A stretch of 64,000 nt of DNA, from contig JAVZOV010000003.1 of assembly GCA_038881895.1 (NCBI GenBank), forward strand, positions 318,916 to 382,915, given 5' to 3'. The DNA is from Thermoprotei archaeon. Its GTDB lineage: Archaea; Thermoproteota; Thermoprotei; Gearchaeales; WAQG01. Made by a program: the position numbers and the translations under genes. This document shows, one piece after another, positions 9,050 to 18,995 of the stretch (position 1 is the first letter of the stretch; each line of letters starts with the position of its first letter). The notes under the pieces were generated by a model. The model made no database searches and was not told the origin of the DNA. It worked only from the letters and a program-made list of their open reading frames with translations.

Positions 9050-10210
9050 ATGCGTATAGCTCTGGTTACGGAGACTTTTCCACCATTCAATGGTGGTTCG
9101 TCTAGACGTTATTTCGAAGTCTTTAGGAGGTTAGTCAAGAAGGGTCACGAAGTCGATGTTTTCACCGTTAGGTTGAATGAGAGTTGGAGTAAGTTCGAGG
9201 AGATCGATGGATTGAGAGTTTTTAGGACAGACATGGTTTTAAGAAATTTCATTACTTCTGATGGTTTTAGGTCTATTTCCCAAGTCCTTTTGTACACTTC
9301 TTGGGCATGGAAGCGTTTAGGAAATGAACGTTACGATATCATCGAAGCCAATCACTGCCCCATCTTCCCCACGTTCTCCTCTTGGTACCACTCTAGGGTT
9401 AATCACATACCCCTATCCGTAACTTTTCATGAAGTTTGGTTCGATCATTGGTACCACTATGTACCATCGAGCATCTATGCACCGCTGGGGATGATCATGG
9501 AGAAGGCCATGAGCCGCCTTCCATCTCTTTATATCGCTGTGAGCAGATTTACAGCCGATAAACTAGAAAAGTTGTTACATATAGATAATAGGAAGATCGT
9601 TATCATTCCCAATGGTGTTAATTTGGATATGTTCAATGGTGTCGATGTAAAGAAGGATAGAAATAAGATCATATATTTCGGTCGTTTAAATCCTCATAAG
9701 AGAGTTGACCTCCTTTTGGAAGCAATGAAGATCGTTATAGAGGATTACCCAGATGTGAAGTTAGAGATCGTTGGTGATGGTCCCATGAGAAGGTTTTATG
9801 AAGAGTATACATTGAAGAATGGATTAAAAGACCATGTGTCTTATATAGGTAATGTTAGCGATTTGGAGTTGGTGATAAAATTGAAGAGTTCGTACATATA
9901 CGTTCTACCTTCCATTAGAGAGGGACAGAGTATAACGACTCTGGAGGCCATGGCCGCTGGAACTCCTCAGGTCGTCGTCATGAGCGATGATAGTGGAGCT
10001 TCTCAATTGTTACATGAGAGTAAGAGTGGCATCATCGTTCGAGCATCTGCCCTTTCCATAGCTGAGGGTATCAAGATGCTGTTGGACGATAGGAATTCAT
10101 GGTTAAAGTTTCGAGATAATGGCTTGAAGTACGTGAAAAATTATACGTGGGATTTCGCCGCCGAAGAGTATAATAGGGCATATACAAGTTTGGTTAATTA
10201 TATGGCATGA
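9050..10210 (+). CDS. Glycosyltransferase, GT4 family
   Basis: A 386-residue GT-B fold retaining glycosyltransferase. The N-terminal acceptor domain opens with IALVTETFPPFNGG. The C-terminal donor domain shows IIYFGRLNPHKRVD near residue 204, VGDGP near 242 and the EX7E motif in REGQSITTLEAMAAG near residue 290. It should transfer a sugar from a nucleotide donor to a growing lipid-linked glycan on the cytoplasmic face. Its stop overlaps the next start by 4 bases (ATGA), opening a chain of five co-oriented genes with several large membrane proteins. Confidence 0.88.
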   Translation: MRIALVTETFPPFNGGSSRRYFEVFRRLVKKGHEVDVFTVRLNESWSKFEEIDGLRVFRTDMVLRNFITSDGFRSISQVLLYTSWAWKRLGNERYDIIEANHCPIFPTFSSWYHSRVNHIPLSVTFHEVWFDHWYHYVPSSIYAPLGMIMEKAMSRLPSLYIAVSRFTADKLEKLLHIDNRKIVIIPNGVNLDMFNGVDVKKDRNKIIYFGRLNPHKRVDLLLEAMKIVIEDYPDVKLEIVGDGPMRRFYEEYTLKNGLKDHVSYIGNVSDLELVIKLKSSYIYVLPSIREGQSITTLEAMAAGTPQVVVMSDDSGASQLLHESKSGIIVRASALSIAEGIKMLLDDRNSWLKFRDNGLKYVKNYTWDFAAEEYNRAYTSLVNYMA

Positions 10211-12252
10211 ATATTCGTAGACCACTGTACAAGTTAATGCCCATTGTGAGTTTGATCGTAGTTTACATCATCGTTTATTACCTACTAATTTCTAACGTCC
10301 TCTTTACCAAAACTGGAGACATCGTATGGTTAAGCGCTATGAATGATTTGTGGGGAAGTTATTACAGGTACAATTCCTTCGCTATCGTAACTTTTGCATT
10401 GAATTCTCTCACATTATCACCTATGTTAAGTATGAACACAATCATTTTACTGTTCTTCATTACTCTTTTTATTCCTGGATACTTATTCATTACGAGAATT
10501 GCTAAAAATGCGTTTTTAGGATTTTTGGCCGGTATACTTTTCTTAGCATATCCAATTAACATTCAGCTTATTGAAGAATCTAAGTACGATATCTTCTCCA
10601 GCATCGTAGTATTGGGCATCACCATGTACGTTTTTTACTCGATCTGTGATAGGCACGATGTTCGTGCTTTGCTCATTCTATTCACTTCATCTTTAGTAGT
10701 TAGTCTATTTTCTCCATACAGTGGCATGGTATACTTCCTTTCCATTTTTGTGTATTATGTTAGAGACCTTATTAAGGGTAATACTAAGTTTTTGGGCAAC
10801 GTCCTCTCCGTTTCTCCATCCCTTCTATTATATTTTCTGCTACATAGAGAACCCATCGGTAGTGAGTTTATTAGTCTAGAACTCCTCCCTCTGTTCTTCT
10901 TAGTCTCCTCCGGTATCATAGGAATGTTGTACATGCACGCTCACCTTATTAATGGGAAGGGCAACATTGTACTGCTATCATGGTTCATCGGCATCATCCT
11001 TGCGTCTTTACTGAGCTTTGACGCTGGTGTGTTTTTAATTTACGGTCAATACCCTCTGGTAATTTATGCCATATTTTTACTTGGCTTTGGCGCTCGTAAT
11101 CTCTACAGCATAGTTAAGAGGGAGGGCGAAGAACTCACAGTTGAGATAGATGTGCTTAAGTTGGGTGCCATCCTATTGACCACACTTCTCTTCATTTCTA
11201 GCGTAGTAGCATCCATAAACGTCTATGGTACTTCCATCAATTCGAGCAGATTATTCCTCGATATATATGGAAATAATGATCTGATCGAAGCACTCAATTG
11301 GATTTCAAAAAACACAGATAGAAATGCCGTGATAGTTTCAGAGTATCCGTTGGGTTCTTGGATAAATCTCTACACTGGCAGACCAACTCTTGAGAACAAA
11401 CCCAGTAGTTTAAACATCAGCATGAAGGATTTCTTGTCCAGCTACGATGCCGATAGTATTTTGAATTCCAACTTTGAGATTAGGAACAGGTACATCCGCG
11501 TTAGAGATTGGAGTCCCGTAGCTCCACAACGAGATCCAGTTATTGGCTCTAGTGATGGTTATAATTATGTGGATTTCCTATACATTGACGAAAATCATGC
11601 CAAGGTGAAGTACGTCTTAGATGGAAAAACAGTCGAACCCGATTTCTACAATTACAAGAGTACACATTCTGAGTGGATCTATAGAAATGATAGTAGTGCA
11701 ATGCTCCACCATGTTTATCTGTTGGATGGCGTTAGGATCGATAAGTATCTGACAGTTAGTAGAAGTTCAGAAGTGAAAATAGTATACAATGTGACCGGAG
11801 GAAGTGATGTAAGGATCTTAGGTTTCAGTTTAAAGTTGTGGATTCCTTGGGAGAGAAAGTTGGGATTCACTCAAGTAAAGAACAATACTTTCAGTGTATC
11901 GATGGATTCAGGCGATTACCAGGTTATCGTGAGTAGCAGGTTAATGAATATGAGCTTTGGTCCAGACGAGAAGTGGACTCAGTATAGATTGTTGTGCAAT
12001 TATGAACCTATCGGGAACAACATTTACACCGAAATCATCGTGAAAGCTCTAAATGCAAAGAGTGTATCATGGATGGATGATAAGATCGTAGCAATTTCTG
12101 CCGACGAGTTGATGGCTAAGTATAGAGTCGCATACTTGGTTGTTCCTACGATCATCAAGAAGGAGTTCATGGATAGATTTGGGTTAGACTACAGTAGGTT
12201 CAAATCTCAATTCGAGAATGAGAAGATAACCATCTATAAGGTAACACTATGA
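10207..12252 (+). CDS. GT-C-like polytopic membrane protein with large extracytoplasmic domain
   Basis: A 681-residue protein. The first half (to about residue 335) is a run of roughly ten hydrophobic helices. The second half is soluble and presumably outside the membrane. It begins with ALNWISKNTDRNAVIVSEYP near 355, a segment aligned with the WIRYNTEPNS block of the next two genes, and contains many N-X-S/T sequons. Overall layout resembles lipid-linked-sugar-dependent GT-C enzymes of the GT39/AglB type, but the acidic first-loop motif is weak here (GDIVWLSAMNDL). The function is inferred from topology and context. It overlaps its neighbours by 4 bases on each side. Confidence 0.6.
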   Translation: MNIRRPLYKLMPIVSLIVVYIIVYYLLISNVLFTKTGDIVWLSAMNDLWGSYYRYNSFAIVTFALNSLTLSPMLSMNTIILLFFITLFIPGYLFITRIAKNAFLGFLAGILFLAYPINIQLIEESKYDIFSSIVVLGITMYVFYSICDRHDVRALLILFTSSLVVSLFSPYSGMVYFLSIFVYYVRDLIKGNTKFLGNVLSVSPSLLLYFLLHREPIGSEFISLELLPLFFLVSSGIIGMLYMHAHLINGKGNIVLLSWFIGIILASLLSFDAGVFLIYGQYPLVIYAIFLLGFGARNLYSIVKREGEELTVEIDVLKLGAILLTTLLFISSVVASINVYGTSINSSRLFLDIYGNNDLIEALNWISKNTDRNAVIVSEYPLGSWINLYTGRPTLENKPSSLNISMKDFLSSYDADSILNSNFEIRNRYIRVRDWSPVAPQRDPVIGSSDGYNYVDFLYIDENHAKVKYVLDGKTVEPDFYNYKSTHSEWIYRNDSSAMLHHVYLLDGVRIDKYLTVSRSSEVKIVYNVTGGSDVRILGFSLKLWIPWERKLGFTQVKNNTFSVSMDSGDYQVIVSSRLMNMSFGPDEKWTQYRLLCNYEPIGNNIYTEIIVKALNAKSVSWMDDKIVAISADELMAKYRVAYLVVPTIIKKEFMDRFGLDYSRFKSQFENEKITIYKVTL

Positions 12253-14384
12253 AGCTCAGGACCTTCGTAGGGATCGTCGCTCCCATTCTGATAAATTCTA
12301 TAATATATTACAACGTTTTCTGGAAAGATGCATTTCCTCCCATAAACGATCCTGCAATATGGTTAAAGTATGCGAATGCATTGCTGGGGAACACTTATCC
12401 GTTGTGGAATCAAACCGTTCTTCAATATCCACCATTCTTTAACATGCTACTAGCATTGCTCATCATGCTAACTAATGATCCTCTGCTATCCGTGAAGTTC
12501 CTCGGTATACTCTTGATCATCGTTCTACCCCTAGCTTCTTATCCCATGGCCAAGGAGCTATCTGGGAGTGAATTTGGTGGCATAGCATCAGTATGGCTCT
12601 TCAGCTTCCATCCTTCCCTTGCTGAGATGTACGGTTGGGGTGGCTATCCAAACCTACTCGCTATCATGTTTTTGCTATTATCAGTTTATTTTCTCTATAG
12701 AACGTACGTGCACAATGATAAAAAATCGATGATCTGTGGCTTGATTACCGCTTCTCTCTTAGTTCTAACCCACCATCTGACCACAATCGTATATGATGCT
12801 TTAGCTTTTGCGTGGTCGTTCATAGTTTTATATAGATACCTGGTCGGTAAGCCTTTCCCTGGAAGTAGAAGAATCATTTTCATCTTTTTTGTATCCGGCG
12901 TAGTTTTCGTTACGTGGAGAATCATTGCTGGACCCTTTCAATACATACTCTTCAATTATTCTTCCCTTTTCATTAGACCCTTCAATCTGGATGCATTCTG
13001 GTGGATATTCAAGGATCCGATCGTAACTACTCTATTGTTCATCATGAGCACCATAGGTTTCACATCCTTGTACCTTACTGATGTAAATATGAGGGATTTC
13101 CTAATGATCTTACTCGTCTGGATCATCTCCCCCTTTCTCTTCACTCAATCGTACATAGTTGGTATAGCCTTAGATTACAGGAGATTTCCAATGTTTTCCG
13201 TTCCTCCCCTATTGTTATTGAGTTCTTCCGTTGTAAGATTATTATCCCCTTTAGATTGGATCAAGAAGTTCGATGGATCAGTTCATATCGATGCCAGTAA
13301 GGCTCTACTGATTGGATTGCTAATTACACTAATTACTATGAATTTTATCAGTGGTGTTGTAATGCCTGGTAAGGTCTACGATTATTTTCACTACCTCAGC
13401 GATTATGCCTATGGTGTCAATGAAAAGTTGGATGCTCTGAATTGGATACGTTACAATACCGAACCCAACAGCACCTTTGTAGCAGATGAATTCATCGGAA
13501 GATGGATTGAAGGTTATGCAGATAGGAGAGTCCTCATGACCCTTTCCCCCTATCAGATATTCATAGTTGGAGAGTACGAGAGGTACGAGGCATCTAAGCT
13601 GGTGATGGATGGTAACATAGAATTGAGGAACGAATATCTGAGGATCCTAGACACATCTAAACACGATGGTAACGAAATTTTATGGATAAGTACATCCGAT
13701 GGTTTGGATTACAATGGAATCGTGTATTTGATAGATGGAACGTTCGACGTCATCTTCACGTATTCTGGAAATGTATGGGTCGAATCTCCATACAGAGCAA
13801 ACATAACTAGTGTGAATTGGCTCGTGAGGAACAATACTGAGGCTAGCATAGAAGTAAAGTATAGATCTAAATCTTTAGAGATCGTTAGGATCATCGATTT
13901 AAAGGCCAATTCAAAAGTCGTCGTGGTTAGGTACATTGTCAAACCCATCATAGGTGCCACGCTGTTGAAGGCACATCTTCCCATATGGATACCCTACAGT
14001 AGTAAATTAGACGATGTATTGTTCTACAACGGCACATTGCATGCATACGTTAACGGTGTTCCCTTTTATGTAAGAATATTGAACGGGAATAGTAGTTATG
14101 AAGTCGGTCCCGATAATAAGTGGGGACAGACAAGAATTCAATACACGTTCAATGCCTCCAACAATATGATCGATTACAGAGTTGAATTGACATTTCCCAA
14201 CGCTAAGAAGAGTGTATGGGGCTACGACCTTTACGCTTCCACATTCGATGAAGTAGTGAATAAGTACAATGTTAGCTACATAGTTTTATCCAAAGTGAAA
14301 GATGATTTCATCAGGTTTCTGAAAGATCCTAGGATGGTCGTTGCATATGAGAATGATAAGATAATCATATTCAAGGTGAAATAG
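12249..14384 (+). CDS. GT-C-like polytopic membrane protein (paralogue)
   Basis: A 711-residue protein with about a dozen hydrophobic helices before residue 380 and an extracytoplasmic C-terminal domain. The first loop has PPINDPAIWLKYANAL, an acidic residue at the position where GT-C enzymes carry catalytic acids, and later YGWGGYPNLLAI, which the next gene repeats. Residues about 398-427 are encoded by an 86-bp stretch identical to one in the next gene. It is probably a dolichyl-phosphate-sugar-dependent glycosyltransferase, from topology. The ATGA overlap with the upstream gene suggests translational coupling. Confidence 0.62.
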   Translation: MKLRTFVGIVAPILINSIIYYNVFWKDAFPPINDPAIWLKYANALLGNTYPLWNQTVLQYPPFFNMLLALLIMLTNDPLLSVKFLGILLIIVLPLASYPMAKELSGSEFGGIASVWLFSFHPSLAEMYGWGGYPNLLAIMFLLLSVYFLYRTYVHNDKKSMICGLITASLLVLTHHLTTIVYDALAFAWSFIVLYRYLVGKPFPGSRRIIFIFFVSGVVFVTWRIIAGPFQYILFNYSSLFIRPFNLDAFWWIFKDPIVTTLLFIMSTIGFTSLYLTDVNMRDFLMILLVWIISPFLFTQSYIVGIALDYRRFPMFSVPPLLLLSSSVVRLLSPLDWIKKFDGSVHIDASKALLIGLLITLITMNFISGVVMPGKVYDYFHYLSDYAYGVNEKLDALNWIRYNTEPNSTFVADEFIGRWIEGYADRRVLMTLSPYQIFIVGEYERYEASKLVMDGNIELRNEYLRILDTSKHDGNEILWISTSDGLDYNGIVYLIDGTFDVIFTYSGNVWVESPYRANITSVNWLVRNNTEASIEVKYRSKSLEIVRIIDLKANSKVVVVRYIVKPIIGATLLKAHLPIWIPYSSKLDDVLFYNGTLHAYVNGVPFYVRILNGNSSYEVGPDNKWGQTRIQYTFNASNNMIDYRVELTFPNAKKSVWGYDLYASTFDEVVNKYNVSYIVLSKVKDDFIRFLKDPRMVVAYENDKIIIFKVK
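13443..13528 (+). repeat. 86-bp perfect repeat, copy 1
   Basis: From TGGATACG to GATAGGAG this stretch is identical, base for base, to 15633-15718 in the neighbouring paralogue, while the DNA on both sides differs. It encodes WIRYNTEPNS onwards to GYADRR. Confidence 0.9.
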
Positions 14385-16571
14385 ATGCAATTTCATCGCA
14401 AACAGCGGGATTGGACCGTTAGGACCCTCCTATTCCTATCTTTCCTCATACCATTCGCCTATTCGTGGTACTACCTGTCCAGTAGAACAATGCCCATGTG
14501 GAGCGACCCAGGCGAGTGGCTCAAGTATTCGAACGCCATAGAAGCCCATTTAGCTTTAACGATCGGATTAAATGAGGATGTTTACAAATATATGCTGTAT
14601 CCCATGTGGAATCAGGGAGTCTGGCAGTATCCACCCCTCTTCTTCATAATCCTAATCCCATTGATAAAACTGCTCAATCCATTCTTAGCTCTAAAGTTGA
14701 TGGGTAGCCTCCTCTTGTCCCTGCAACCCATACCAACATACTTCATATCCAAGAGGATCACAAAATCTAGGATTGGAGGTTTATTGGCAGCTTACATATC
14801 TTCTTTGATGCCTTTATACCTTGAAATGTACGGCTGGGGTGGTTATCCGAACCTAATGGGTTTTCTCTTACTGGCCACGAACATCTACTTCACTCTAGCC
14901 GCCATCGAGGAAGGAGGAAAGAAGTATTTTTCTTTGATGCTCTTAACGAGTATGCTGATACCCCTGACCCATCACCTGACCACCGGTATACACCTGGGCG
15001 TTCTTGGATTATGGATGATCATGATGAACATGATGAAGAAGCTTAGTGAGATCAGGTATTTAGCGTACAATTTTTGCACTAGCTCGGCAACGTTGTTTTT
15101 ATATAGGATCATCCTCGCATATCCATCTCAGTTCGTTACATTCAACGAGGCTGCCTACTACAGCTTACGAGTAGATTTTTTGAACACCATAGTTTGGCTC
15201 TTCAAATCTCCTATCCTTATGAGTATAGTAATCATCATAGCTATCTACCTATTCCTAAAGAGAAATATCCTAGATAGAAGATACCAAGCATTACTGCTAA
15301 GCTGGACACTCTTCCCCGTGCTTGCTACACAAGGTTACTTATTCAATTTTACAATAGATTACAATAGAGTGTTCTTCTTTGCGGTTCAACCTATACCCTT
15401 GATAGTGGCGTCGCCCTTCACCTCCATCAACTCATTGGATTTGAACGGCATGTTTGGATCGATAAATTACAGTTCCATCAAGAAGTATACCGTGGCAATT
15501 GCAATTATAGTGATCGTTGTGCTATCTCCATTTCTGTTCCTCCTCGCAGGTTTTGAGACCATGAGGAATGTAGTAGGATGGTATAGTTCTCAAGATCCTT
15601 ACGGTGATATCGACAAGGCTGCGGCATTAAAATGGATACGTTACAATACCGAACCCAACAGCACCTTTGTAGCAGATGAATTCATCGGAAGATGGATTGA
15701 AGGTTATGCAGATAGGAGGACACTCCTCTACATGGAACCAAGGTTCCTCTTCATAGAGGGACAGTTAGATAGATATTACATAGCTTCGTCCATCCTACTT
15801 TCCAATCATGAGATAAGAAATAAATACTTTAGAGTCATGGACCAAACTCCGTATAGTACCAGTTTTAGCCCATCATTATTTGTTTGGTCGAAAGGAGAGT
15901 ACAAAGAGACCCTGTTCGTCAACGATACTAGACTAAACCTAGAAACCTCCAATAAGACTTATTCAGTAGGCGAGAACAAAACTAAAGCAGAAGTCTCTGT
16001 CAAAAGCGATCGGGATTCTTCGAAGATAATAACAACTTATAACATTATGAACAGGACTTCAATGATAACCTCAATAGTAAAGACCATTGAGGTTTACGAG
16101 AAACCTCAAGCAACCTTGAAGTACGACGTGCATAATGTGAGTGGAAATATGACGATAGAACTCAACGTATTCCCTTCGAGAAAGGTGAGCTTGGTCGAAA
16201 TTACTCCTAGACTAATAACATTACATTTGGACATTGGAGTAGTGAGAATAAGCATCAACACGCCATCTCGAATAGAGAATCCTACTGAGCATACTCTATT
16301 GATAACATCCAAGATGAATGATAGTTTTCCATTAATCATAACAGTGAGCACCTCCGGTGATGAGTATAATAAAAATTTAAATGACATAATACTAATTAGA
16401 AGTAACGAACTGATAAACGATTATGGCATCGATTACATAGTTGTTCCCAGAGTTAAGAATATGAGATTGTCAACTTGGGATGTTTACCAGTTTTTACTAA
16501 AGAAGTACGAAGTTAGCTACGTAAATGATAGAGTCATAATCCTATCGTCAGGTAGGAATACTTCAGCATGA
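14385..16571 (+). CDS. GT-C-like polytopic membrane protein (paralogue)
   Basis: A 728-residue protein of the same design as the preceding gene: DPGEWLKYSNAI in the first loop, YGWGGYPNLMG, a hydrophobic half to about residue 390, then an extracytoplasmic half with many sequons. It begins directly after the preceding stop. Residues about 416-445 are encoded by the shared 86-bp block. Downstream of that block the two soluble domains differ strongly, suggesting different acceptor or substrate specificity. Assignment as a lipid-linked-sugar glycosyltransferase rests on topology and neighbours. Confidence 0.62.
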   Translation: MQFHRKQRDWTVRTLLFLSFLIPFAYSWYYLSSRTMPMWSDPGEWLKYSNAIEAHLALTIGLNEDVYKYMLYPMWNQGVWQYPPLFFIILIPLIKLLNPFLALKLMGSLLLSLQPIPTYFISKRITKSRIGGLLAAYISSLMPLYLEMYGWGGYPNLMGFLLLATNIYFTLAAIEEGGKKYFSLMLLTSMLIPLTHHLTTGIHLGVLGLWMIMMNMMKKLSEIRYLAYNFCTSSATLFLYRIILAYPSQFVTFNEAAYYSLRVDFLNTIVWLFKSPILMSIVIIIAIYLFLKRNILDRRYQALLLSWTLFPVLATQGYLFNFTIDYNRVFFFAVQPIPLIVASPFTSINSLDLNGMFGSINYSSIKKYTVAIAIIVIVVLSPFLFLLAGFETMRNVVGWYSSQDPYGDIDKAAALKWIRYNTEPNSTFVADEFIGRWIEGYADRRTLLYMEPRFLFIEGQLDRYYIASSILLSNHEIRNKYFRVMDQTPYSTSFSPSLFVWSKGEYKETLFVNDTRLNLETSNKTYSVGENKTKAEVSVKSDRDSSKIITTYNIMNRTSMITSIVKTIEVYEKPQATLKYDVHNVSGNMTIELNVFPSRKVSLVEITPRLITLHLDIGVVRISINTPSRIENPTEHTLLITSKMNDSFPLIITVSTSGDEYNKNLNDIILIRSNELINDYGIDYIVVPRVKNMRLSTWDVYQFLLKKYEVSYVNDRVIILSSGRNTSA
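15633..15718 (+). repeat. 86-bp perfect repeat, copy 2
   Basis: Second copy of the block at 13443-13528, in the same reading frame of the paralogous gene. Perfect identity at synonymous positions points to recent gene conversion. Confidence 0.9.
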
Positions 16572-17986
16572 ATTCAAGTAAAAAACTGAACATTGTTATA
16601 AACGATAAGTTATTCATGCTAACAGCATTCGCCGTTGGAGTGGTGATTAGAGTCATACCTGAGATTCAATTTCCATATCCGATAGGGTTCGATACACCGC
16701 TATACCTCGCTATGGGAAAATATTACGCGCATCATTTACTACCATTTCCACTATTCTATACTCTACTTGGGGTATTATACCTAATGGGGATGGATCTATT
16801 GTATGCAATAAAGATCTTACCAACGTTGGTATACGGTCTGTTAGCTTTCTCCGTATTCAGGTTCGCTAAGAATTATCTAACATGGAGCAATGAAAAGTCC
16901 CTCCTAACAACCATTAACGCAGCATTGTCAGTTGCACTGTTGAGGATGTCGTGGGATATGCACAAGCTAACTTTGGGGATTGCATTGATACTCCTCACAT
17001 TATCATACTTGAAAGAGGTAAAGGATGAGAAGAAGCTCCTTCCATTCTTCATCCTATCAGTATTGACAATCTTTTCACATGAATTGATCACAGTAACATA
17101 TCTTGCAATCCTATCAGTCTTACTAATACATGGTAATTTTAAAGATAAGATGCCCTTTCTAACAACATTGATATTTGGTTTACTCGCGTTTCTGGGAGTA
17201 TGGTATATAAATGATTTGAATAGAGTGTTTAGATGGATATTTGATGCCTTTAAATCAGTGCCATTCTCCAATTCAATTCCGGAACTTTATTTCAACGGAG
17301 GACTGATTGCAAAATTATACCTTCTATCGATCCCCCTGTGTGCTGTGGGATTCTTCAAGGATAAGATCTTGAGTACATGGTTGACGTTTACGTTTCTTGG
17401 TTCCATTTCAACGATACTATCACCAACTTTCTTATTGGGCGGAATACTCCCATGGAGATATATTCTTCTATTAACCATTCCAATTTCCATGTATGCTAGC
17501 AATGGTATTGCAAAAGTGAGTAACGGAATTAAAAAGATATCCAATAAGTTGAAAGGTAAATCCGTACCATTTGCCTTCATTCTTATAATATTAATCAACA
17601 TACCTACCGTCTCATTTCTTGGAGTTACAAATTGGCCACAGATCTATACATCCGAAAGCATAATACCCTCTAACATGATTCAGACATCTATACCGATCTA
17701 CGACATTGAGCCAACCATAAACCTTCTAAAGAGAATAAATGGTAATACAACTCTATTGATTTATGGAGATTTCGTAGGATGGGCATCGTATTATAGTAAT
17801 GCCAACATAATTACCTTCGGAGGAACTTATGGAATTAAACCAACATTAAAGGATGCATTAAGCCTGATAAAAGACAAGACCGATGTATACTTGCTTTATT
17901 GGGATGATGAGTCAGCTGGAAAGTTAGGGTTTAGAGTAATAGCTACGGATAATCATCTAAAATTATACAAATATTTTGGTGAATAA
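16568..17986 (+). CDS. Polytopic membrane protein, GT39/PMT-like
   Basis: A 472-residue protein made almost wholly of hydrophobic helices, with a short C-terminal soluble tail. The first loop reads FPYPIGFDTPLYLAMGKYY, placing an Asp where GT-C enzymes have a catalytic acid. It lacks the long extracytoplasmic domain of the three genes before it. A 4-base overlap with the upstream gene makes it the last member of the five-gene chain. It is probably a glycosyltransferase using a lipid-phosphate-sugar donor, but this is inferred. Confidence 0.58.
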   Translation: MNSSKKLNIVINDKLFMLTAFAVGVVIRVIPEIQFPYPIGFDTPLYLAMGKYYAHHLLPFPLFYTLLGVLYLMGMDLLYAIKILPTLVYGLLAFSVFRFAKNYLTWSNEKSLLTTINAALSVALLRMSWDMHKLTLGIALILLTLSYLKEVKDEKKLLPFFILSVLTIFSHELITVTYLAILSVLLIHGNFKDKMPFLTTLIFGLLAFLGVWYINDLNRVFRWIFDAFKSVPFSNSIPELYFNGGLIAKLYLLSIPLCAVGFFKDKILSTWLTFTFLGSISTILSPTFLLGGILPWRYILLLTIPISMYASNGIAKVSNGIKKISNKLKGKSVPFAFILIILINIPTVSFLGVTNWPQIYTSESIIPSNMIQTSIPIYDIEPTINLLKRINGNTTLLIYGDFVGWASYYSNANIITFGGTYGIKPTLKDALSLIKDKTDVYLLYWDDESAGKLGFRVIATDNHLKLYKYFGE

Positions 17987-17989
17987 ATC

Positions 17990-18235
17990 ATTAGAAAGAT
18001 CAGGCTTAGACTTTCCCCTTCGAAAATCAAAAGGTATTTCAAGGAGAATCTTGGAACTCCATTCATCATCGGCTTTCAAGCTCTCCTGCTAGCTTGTGCA
18101 AGCCTACTAGCTCTTGGAAATTCGAGTTTAGCGAATGATGTTGCAGTGTATGCTTACTACCTACTGGTCATCGGAGTCGTTCTGCAACTAATCTCATTTG
18201 TAAAGCATGGAAAGGAGCATGAGAATGAAAGGTAA
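17990..18235 (+). CDS. Small two-helix membrane protein without a canonical start codon
   Basis: The frame after the previous TAA stays open for 82 codons (IRKIRLRLSPSKIKRYF, then two hydrophobic segments separated by NSSLAND) and ends at TAA 18233-18235, overlapping the next gene. No ATG, GTG or TTG occurs in frame before about residue 55. Either an ATT at 17990 is used, or this is a truncated gene. Arg/Lys-rich N-terminus plus paired helices looks like a genuine protein. The function is unknown. The location just before a GT2 gene suggests a partner of it. Confidence 0.45.
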   Translation: MRKIRLRLSPSKIKRYFKENLGTPFIIGFQALLLACASLLALGNSSLANDVAVYAYYLLVIGVVLQLISFVKHGKEHENER

Positions 18236-18947
18236 TCCAAAGCTTTCAGTAATCCTACCGGCTTACAATGAGGGAGATACCATTCAAGAGGCAATTGGGA
18301 AGATCGATCGTATCCTCAAGAATGTAAAGCTCGATTACGAGCTCATCGTGGTGGACGATGGAAGCTTGGACGATACTCGAATGAAAGCAGTTAACTATGC
18401 TAATAACAATGCTCACGTGAGGGTGATCGGCTATGGAAGGAACATGGGAAAGGGGTATGCCATGAAGACCGGGTTCGAGCATGCGAAGGGTGACTCGGTC
18501 ATCTTTCTGGATAGCGATCTAGACATTGATCCGAGGCAGATCGTCCGTTATGTTGAGGCTTTGAGATTTGGGGATGTGGTTGTAGCCTCCAAGTGGCATC
18601 CCCAGTCAAGGGTGGAGATGCCGTTGATGCGGAAGTTTCTAAGTTTCGGTTTTAATGCTTTGGTTAAGCTTTTAACTGGGATTAAGCTGAGGGACACTCA
18701 GACTGGACTTAAAGCGGTTAGAAGGAAAAGCCTAGAGAGGGTGTTTTCAAGGCTGGCAGTTAAGCGTTTCGCGTTCGATGTGGAGTTGCTGGCCCTTGCG
18801 AACCTTTATGGCTTAAAGGTTGTCGAGTTGCCGGTTGAAATTCGGCTTACACGTAAGCTCTTCAGCCTTAGGGAGGTATGGAGGATGTTCATAGACCTGC
18901 TTGGGATAGCGTACAGGCTAAGGGTTCTCAAATGGTATCAGCGTTAG
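18225..18947 (+). CDS. Glycosyltransferase GT2, dolichol-phosphate mannosyltransferase-like
   Basis: A 240-residue GT-A fold protein with LSVILPAYNEGDTIQEAI at the start, VVDDGSLDDT near residue 45, the metal-binding FLDSDLDID segment near 93 and the QTGLKAVRR signature near 160 that is typical of Dpm1-like enzymes. It has no C-terminal membrane helices, so it is the soluble short form. It likely makes the lipid-phosphate sugar used by the GT-C membrane enzymes upstream. An AAAGGAG sequence favours the ATG at 18225 over 18207 or 18219. A shift to higher G+C begins here. Confidence 0.85.
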   Translation: MKGNPKLSVILPAYNEGDTIQEAIGKIDRILKNVKLDYELIVVDDGSLDDTRMKAVNYANNNAHVRVIGYGRNMGKGYAMKTGFEHAKGDSVIFLDSDLDIDPRQIVRYVEALRFGDVVVASKWHPQSRVEMPLMRKFLSFGFNALVKLLTGIKLRDTQTGLKAVRRKSLERVFSRLAVKRFAFDVELLALANLYGLKVVELPVEIRLTRKLFSLREVWRMFIDLLGIAYRLRVLKWYQR

Positions 18948-18995
18948 GGGCAGCTTCTTTGGCCAGTGTTGATGCGAGTGAGCAGTTATGACTGA

